DNA of 64,000 bases from Serratia sp. DD3 (lineage in GTDB: Bacteria; Pseudomonadota; Gammaproteobacteria; Enterobacterales; Enterobacteriaceae). The DNA lies in NCBI RefSeq assembly GCF_000496755.2, contig NZ_AYKS02000033.1, forward strand, positions 124,001 through 188,000. Reading direction: 5' to 3'. Shown one piece after another: positions 59,792 through 64,000 of this stretch. The notes beneath the pieces were generated by a model, which was given only the letters and a program-made list of their open reading frames with translations, had not been told where the DNA came from and searched no databases. A program made the translations under genes and the position numbers. Position 1 is the stretch's first letter; each line of letters opens with the position of its first letter.

Positions 59792-61045
59792 ATGGAACAT
59801 CCTGATTTTGATGTCATTATCGTTGGTGGTGGCATTGCTGGTTGCACCACCGCCCTGTGGCTGGCCCGCGCAGGCATTAATACCCTGTTGCTGGAACGTG
59901 GCACTCAAGCTGGCAGTAAAAACGTCAGCGGTGGCCGTTTGTATACCTATGCGTTAGCGCAGATGCTACCTGACTTTATTGCCACTGCACCATTAGAACG
60001 CTGCATCACCCAAGAAAAACTGTCCCTGCTGAATGGGGATAGCGCAGTAACGCTGGATTATCACCATAATTTACCTTGTTCTTACAGTGTATTACGCGCC
60101 CGCTTTGACCCTTGGTTGATGGCGCAAGCACAAGCGGCAGGCGCACAATGCCTGACCGGTACCCTGGTTGATCAACTGATTATGCAACAAAGCCAGGTGG
60201 TGGGCGTGATGGCCGCAGGTGAGGCACTTTATGCCAATACGGTGATCCTGGCGGAAGGGGCCAATACCCTACTCAGTGAACAGGCAGGGCTACAAGCCAA
60301 ACCCGCCACCAGCACCCTAGCTATTGGGGTGAAAGAGGTACGGGCATTACCCCGTGCCCAGTTGGAAGAACGGTTTACGCTGGAAGATGACCAAGGTTGT
60401 GCCTGGTTATTCGCCGGGCAGCCGACGCAGGGCAAAGTGGGTGGCGGCTTTCTGTATACCAACCGCGACACGCTCTCTCTGGGGGTGGTATGTAATCTGT
60501 CCAGCCTGAGTAACAGCCGTATCGCTTTGCCGCACATGCTGCAGCAGTTCAAACAACACCCAGTAATACGCCCCTTGCTGAAAAATAGCGAACTATGCGA
60601 ATACAGTGCTCACCTGATCCCCGAAGGGGGCCTGGACAGCATCCCGCCCCTGTGTGGCCCAGGCTATCTGGTGGTGGGTGATGCCGCACGCTTATGTATC
60701 AACACCGGTCATACTGTGCGTGGTATGGATCTGGCTATGCTATCAGCACAAGCCGCCGCAGAGACATTGATTGCCCACCAAGCCCTCCAGCATTACCCGC
60801 AGCGGTTACAGCAAAGTGCGCTTTGGGCATTAATTCGGCAATATCGCCGCCTGCCGGAACTGATGCTACGCTCCCCCCACTGGTTCAACCGCTATCCTCA
60901 GTTGGCTGCCGATGTGCTGCAAGAGATGTTTCAAGTCAATGGCCATGCCCCGACACCGTTGCACAAGTTATTGTGGCGTCATGCTCGCCGTATCGGCCTG
61001 AGGCAATTACTGAAAGATACCGTTAATGGGATGCGTAGTTTATGA
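59792..61045 (+). CDS. ygcN: FixC-like flavoprotein (electron transfer flavoprotein dehydrogenase), YgcN-type
   Basis: FAD protein that takes electrons from an electron-transfer flavoprotein and passes them to the quinone pool or a ferredoxin-like partner. It is 417 residues. FAD-binding DVIIVGGGIAGCTTALWLARAGINTLLLERG (about 6-36), the KNVSGGRLYTYAL segment and a GDAARLCINTGHTVRGMDLAMLSAQAAAE segment (about 292-320) match FixC/YdiS/YgcN. The stop overlaps the next gene by 4 bases (ATGA), so translation is coupled. Confidence 0.85.
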   Translation: MEHPDFDVIIVGGGIAGCTTALWLARAGINTLLLERGTQAGSKNVSGGRLYTYALAQMLPDFIATAPLERCITQEKLSLLNGDSAVTLDYHHNLPCSYSVLRARFDPWLMAQAQAAGAQCLTGTLVDQLIMQQSQVVGVMAAGEALYANTVILAEGANTLLSEQAGLQAKPATSTLAIGVKEVRALPRAQLEERFTLEDDQGCAWLFAGQPTQGKVGGGFLYTNRDTLSLGVVCNLSSLSNSRIALPHMLQQFKQHPVIRPLLKNSELCEYSAHLIPEGGLDSIPPLCGPGYLVVGDAARLCINTGHTVRGMDLAMLSAQAAAETLIAHQALQHYPQRLQQSALWALIRQYRRLPELMLRSPHWFNRYPQLAADVLQEMFQVNGHAPTPLHKLLWRHARRIGLRQLLKDTVNGMRSL

Positions 61046-61329
61046 ATAAACCTGACTTAAGCCATAACTACTATCACCATAACTACAATCAAGTAGATAA
61101 TGCAAATCCGCATATTGTTCTGGCGGATGCGCAACAGGGTGATATCTTGCGGCAGTTAGTGATCGCCTGCCCGGCTGGGTTGTACCAGCTCCAAGCGGAC
61201 GGTAGCTTGTATTTCGACGTGCAGGGTTGCCTAGAGTGTGGAACCTGCCGCCTGCTGGGGGGTGCAGAGACCTTCGCCCATTGGCGCTATCCAACTGACG
61301 GTAAAGGCATCGAGTTCCGCTTCGGTTAA
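61042..61329 (+). CDS. ygcO: FixX-like ferredoxin, YgcO-type
   Basis: Small iron-sulfur partner of the FixC-like protein. It is 95 residues, with Cys in IACPAG and the CLECGTC triplet, the pattern of FixX, which would hold one cluster; the other Cys of a full two-cluster ferredoxin are absent, as in E. coli FixX. It begins within the ygcN stop. Its stop overlaps the stop of the convergent ETF alpha gene by 4 bases. Confidence 0.85.
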   Translation: MNKPDLSHNYYHHNYNQVDNANPHIVLADAQQGDILRQLVIACPAGLYQLQADGSLYFDVQGCLECGTCRLLGGAETFAHWRYPTDGKGIEFRFG

Positions 61330-62264
61330 AGCTGCTTAGCCAATTCCTCCAACACCGCATTCATGTCGGCAACAATCCCCACATCAGCTTGGGCGAAAAT
61401 CGCCGCCTGCGGATCCTGATTAATCGCCACGATCAACTTGCTGTGGCGAATGCCCATGGCAAATGCCGGTGCACCGGATACCCCTGCGGCAATGCAGACT
61501 TCTGGGGCGATAATGGCACCCGACATACCCAGCAATCGATCCATTTCGCACCAGGCATTCATCACCACCGGTCGGCTAGCCGCCAATTCAGCCCCCAAAC
61601 GCGTCGCCAACTGCTGTAAATAAAGCACATTCTGAGCATTACCCACCCCCTCGCCGATCGCCAGGACATAACGAGCCTGGCTAAGCGGTGAAACTTCCGG
61701 AGCTGGGGAATCACTGGATGCCAATAGCCATGATGCATCACAGATGCCCGTAGGATGAAACTGTTCAGCCAATATTGGGGCTGGCACGCTCCCGATACTG
61801 ACGTTAGCACCACGAGCCACGCTCAGGCACCAGGGTTGCTGCATCATCGCCAATTCAGCAGCAAGATGGTTGTTATAAACCGCTTTCATTACCCGACATT
61901 CAGTGTCAGTAATTTGTGCTTGCTCGATATTGCCACATGCCGCCCCCGTGGTTCGGTAAGCCAAGCGGGTTGCCAGTTCCTCCCCCTCATCACCGGCAAA
62001 CAGCAATAATTGGGCGGTGAACGCCTGTTGCATCTGTTCCAGCACCATTAAACGTGCTTCCACCTGTCGCGGTGCCATGATCCAACGCACCTCTGTCACC
62101 TCCCCTGTCAGGCACGGTAAACTCTGTGGTGCCGTATGGCTAAATAACCACAATGCTACGGGTGAGGAGGACAGTTCGCTCAATTGCAGAAACTGATTGA
62201 TTTGCGCCGCTTGCTGATAAAAATCAGGCGCGTCTGCATCTAACAGGATGGCGATTTTAATCAT
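61326..62264 (-). CDS. ygcQ: Electron transfer flavoprotein alpha subunit, FixB/YgcQ-like
   Basis: 312 residues from the ATG at 62264, which overlaps the ygcR stop by 4 bases (ATGA). The C-terminal FAD domain contains SRPVVMNAWCEMDRLLGMSG, APEVCIAAGVSGAPAFAMGI and KLIVAINQDPQAAIFAQADVGIVADMNAVLEEL, the standard ETF-alpha signature. The N-terminal part is diverged, as in YgcQ. Together with ygcR it forms the ETF dimer that feeds ygcN/ygcO. Confidence 0.86.
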   Translation of the reverse strand: MIKIAILLDADAPDFYQQAAQINQFLQLSELSSSPVALWLFSHTAPQSLPCLTGEVTEVRWIMAPRQVEARLMVLEQMQQAFTAQLLLFAGDEGEELATRLAYRTTGAACGNIEQAQITDTECRVMKAVYNNHLAAELAMMQQPWCLSVARGANVSIGSVPAPILAEQFHPTGICDASWLLASSDSPAPEVSPLSQARYVLAIGEGVGNAQNVLYLQQLATRLGAELAASRPVVMNAWCEMDRLLGMSGAIIAPEVCIAAGVSGAPAFAMGIRHSKLIVAINQDPQAAIFAQADVGIVADMNAVLEELAKQL

Positions 62265-63067
62265 AATGACCACCGGTCAGTGAGATACTCCTGGCACAAG
62301 CGTTGTACCTTCTGCGCAACACTATCCCCCTCAATCACCACCCCGGCACGCCGATGTTCTATCGGTGTTAAACGGCATAGCTGCACATGACTTGTTGGTA
62401 ATGCGGTTATCCCCAGTTCGCCTGGTGTTAAGCGACAAACCTGCCGTTTAGCCGCCGCCAGCTTCTGCTTCAGTGTCGGCACACGTAATGCGCTGGCCTG
62501 CTGCGCATTACCGACCACCAACACCATCGGTGGCATCACCGTCATCACTTCCATGCCATAGGCGGTTTGCCGGGTAACCTGTAACGCGCCAGCCTCAGTT
62601 GCCGGAGCCAAATGACAAACACCAGTGATACAAGGCCAGTTGAGGTGCTCAGCCAATAACAGCGGCGTTTGGCCATTTTGGCCTTCTATGCTTTGCTTCC
62701 CCATGACAATCACCGACTGCGTAGCAATCTGTTGCTGATAAGCGGCAATCAGTGCCGCCACCGCCATGGAATTGAAGCGTAGATCCCACTCTGCCGGGGG
62801 AGTAATACGTACAGCTTGCTGATATTCCAGCGCCAACAGTTGTTTCAGCACCGGGTCGACGGTGGCGTCGGCTATCGTCAAGACGCTCAAATTGAGCTCC
62901 ATTACGTCACGCAGCATCAATACCATTTCGGCAGCACATTCGTCATAACCACTCAACAGCCGCCGGATAAAACGCGTGTCGATCTGTAACTGTTCATCAG
63001 GCAGCCAGTCATGAGGGGGCAACATGCCAAGGTCAGGGGCAATATTAATTGCCAACAGCAGGTTCAT
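62261..63067 (-). CDS. ygcR: Electron transfer flavoprotein beta subunit, FixA/YgcR-like
   Basis: 268 residues from the ATG at 63067, which has an AGGAGAAG site; an upstream ATG-type start within the transporter end would add nine residues. The MNLLLAINIAPDLGML start and the GKQSIEGQNGQTPLLLAEHLNWPCIT segment (nucleotide/AMP region, about 136-158) match YgcR-type ETF beta. It follows the MFS gene closely and precedes ygcQ. Confidence 0.86.
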   Translation of the reverse strand: MNLLLAINIAPDLGMLPPHDWLPDEQLQIDTRFIRRLLSGYDECAAEMVLMLRDVMELNLSVLTIADATVDPVLKQLLALEYQQAVRITPPAEWDLRFNSMAVAALIAAYQQQIATQSVIVMGKQSIEGQNGQTPLLLAEHLNWPCITGVCHLAPATEAGALQVTRQTAYGMEVMTVMPPMVLVVGNAQQASALRVPTLKQKLAAAKRQVCRLTPGELGITALPTSHVQLCRLTPIEHRRAGVVIEGDSVAQKVQRLCQEYLTDRWSL

Positions 63068-63083
63068 CCGCTTCTCCTGTTGT

Positions 63084-64000
63084 TCAGTGAGCATTTAACG
63101 TTTTGACCGAAGAGGCTCCTACCAAGGTCATATCTTTGGTTTCCGGTGCCCACAATATTGATACCACCGCCCCGAGTACCAATATCCCGGTTAGGATCAA
63201 CATGGTCCCCTGTAACCCTAATGAGAGCATCGACATCGGCAACAACGCGGTGCCAATCGCTGAGCCAAGGCGACTCATTGAGGTAGCAAAACCGACGCCC
63301 AGTGAACGGATATCCGTCGGGAAGCTTTCTGCCGGGAACACGCCAACCAGGTTACTGACGGCCGAAATGGTCAAGGTAAACAAAGCAAACAGCAGTAACA
63401 TGGCACTCTGCCCCTGCGGCATAAACGCCAATACCCCGAGGCTCAATGCCAGGAGCCAAAACGAACCAATCAGGAAGCGGCGACGTGGTAGCCATTGGGT
63501 GAGAGCGATCCCCAGCAATGCCCCCACCATTAGCAGACCATTCAGTAGCAGGTCGGTAGCGAAATTATGGCTCTGCCCTAACAGGGTGAGGATCGACGGT
63601 AAGAAGGTATAAATGGCAAAGTAAGGGATAACCAGGCAGACGAAGAACAGGCTGTTAAACGCCGTACGCCGCCAGTAGCGTGGCGAAAATAGCGTGTGGA
63701 TATGGCGTGCCGTCTCTACTGGAATTTCATCATTCAGTATCACATGTGGGCCAAAACAGCGGAGCACCACTTGGTGGGCTTGCGTTATCCGCCCCTTGCG
63801 CATCAACCAGCGGGGGGATTCCGGTGTACCAATGCGTAACAGCATGATTAATAAAGCGGGAATCGCACTTGAGGCCAATAACCAACGCCAGGCATCTGGC
63901 CCCGGCTCAATCAAAAAATGGCTGACAAAGCCAGCAGCAACATAACCTAGCGTCCAGATCACACTAAATGACCCCAGCAAGATGCCGCGCTGTTTACGCG
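63084..64000 (-). CDS. ygcS: MFS transporter, YgcS-like (5' end outside the window)
   Basis: The C-terminal two thirds of a sugar-porter-type MFS protein. The frame runs to the window edge without a start codon: RKQRGILLGSFSVIWTLGYV is the opening visible segment, followed by IGTPESPRWLMRKGRITQAHQVV (central loop typical of the family), and six further helices ending ILWAPETKDMTL. The stop lies 16 bases before the ygcR start, so transporter, ETF beta and ETF alpha form one operon. Substrate unknown; it probably imports the compound oxidised through the ETF. Confidence 0.8.
   Translation of the reverse strand, partial: RKQRGILLGSFSVIWTLGYVAAGFVSHFLIEPGPDAWRWLLASSAIPALLIMLLRIGTPESPRWLMRKGRITQAHQVVLRCFGPHVILNDEIPVETARHIHTLFSPRYWRRTAFNSLFFVCLVIPYFAIYTFLPSILTLLGQSHNFATDLLLNGLLMVGALLGIALTQWLPRRRFLIGSFWLLALSLGVLAFMPQGQSAMLLLFALFTLTISAVSNLVGVFPAESFPTDIRSLGVGFATSMSRLGSAIGTALLPMSMLSLGLQGTMLILTGILVLGAVVSILWAPETKDMTLVGASSVKTLNAH

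Overview
The window reads as a chromosomal segment from a member of the Enterobacterales, most likely the Yersiniaceae (Serratia/Chania/Rahnella-like). Protein sequences are very close to the E. coli orthologues, there is one typical 127-bp ERIC element plus several diverged copies, and base composition looks moderate, about 50% GC by eye. The genus cannot be fixed by reading alone.

Layout. (1) 1-7788: aroQ (cut by the window edge), accB-accC, yhdT-panF-prmA, an alpha carbonic anhydrase, and dusB-fis, in the E. coli 73-min order except for the added anhydrase. (2) 7789-13000: a junction zone with no such neighbours in E. coli, holding decayed fragments (an LrgB-like tail and a YefM-like antitoxin), a Ca2+/cation antiporter, a SulP anion transporter and the purine permease ghxP. 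(3) 13000-15250: an AT-rich insert with a secreted two-domain SnoaL-like protein and a LysR-type regulator. (4) 15250-41250: the E. coli 92-min block: ssb/uvrA, yjbR, tyrB, alr, dnaB, qor, pspG, dusA, zur, dinF, lexA, dgkA, plsB, ubiA, ubiC. It is interrupted by an Lrp-type regulator and a PheC-like periplasmic dehydratase beside tyrB, a secreted NTF2/DUF4431 protein, a GST, a small periplasmic helical protein, and a ParE/Phd toxin-antitoxin pair. (5) 40271-48265: the maltose regulon, malM-lamB-malK diverging from malE-malF-malG with three MalT-like boxes between. (6) 48826-57020: yjbEFGH (exopolysaccharide export), a stretch of debris, pgi, an orphan membrane protein, and the lysine riboswitch. 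(7) 57021-64000: lysC, a PanS-type transporter, and a FixABCX-type electron-transfer cluster (ygcN/ygcO convergent with ygcQ/ygcR and an MFS transporter cut by the window end).

How the parts work together. accB/accC feed fatty acid synthesis and plsB starts phospholipid synthesis. The SOS circuit is represented by lexA with two operators, uvrA with one, and ssb. MalEFGK, LamB and MalM form the maltodextrin uptake system. UbiC and UbiA carry out the first two committed steps of ubiquinone synthesis. TyrB with the PheC-like enzyme may form a local aromatic amino acid module. The least ordinary parts are the PheC/Lrp/tyrB neighbourhood, the SnoaL/LysR island, the DUF4431 protein, the gene-relic scar after fis, and the G8-tract reading-frame pair upstream (on the minus strand) of the yjb operon.
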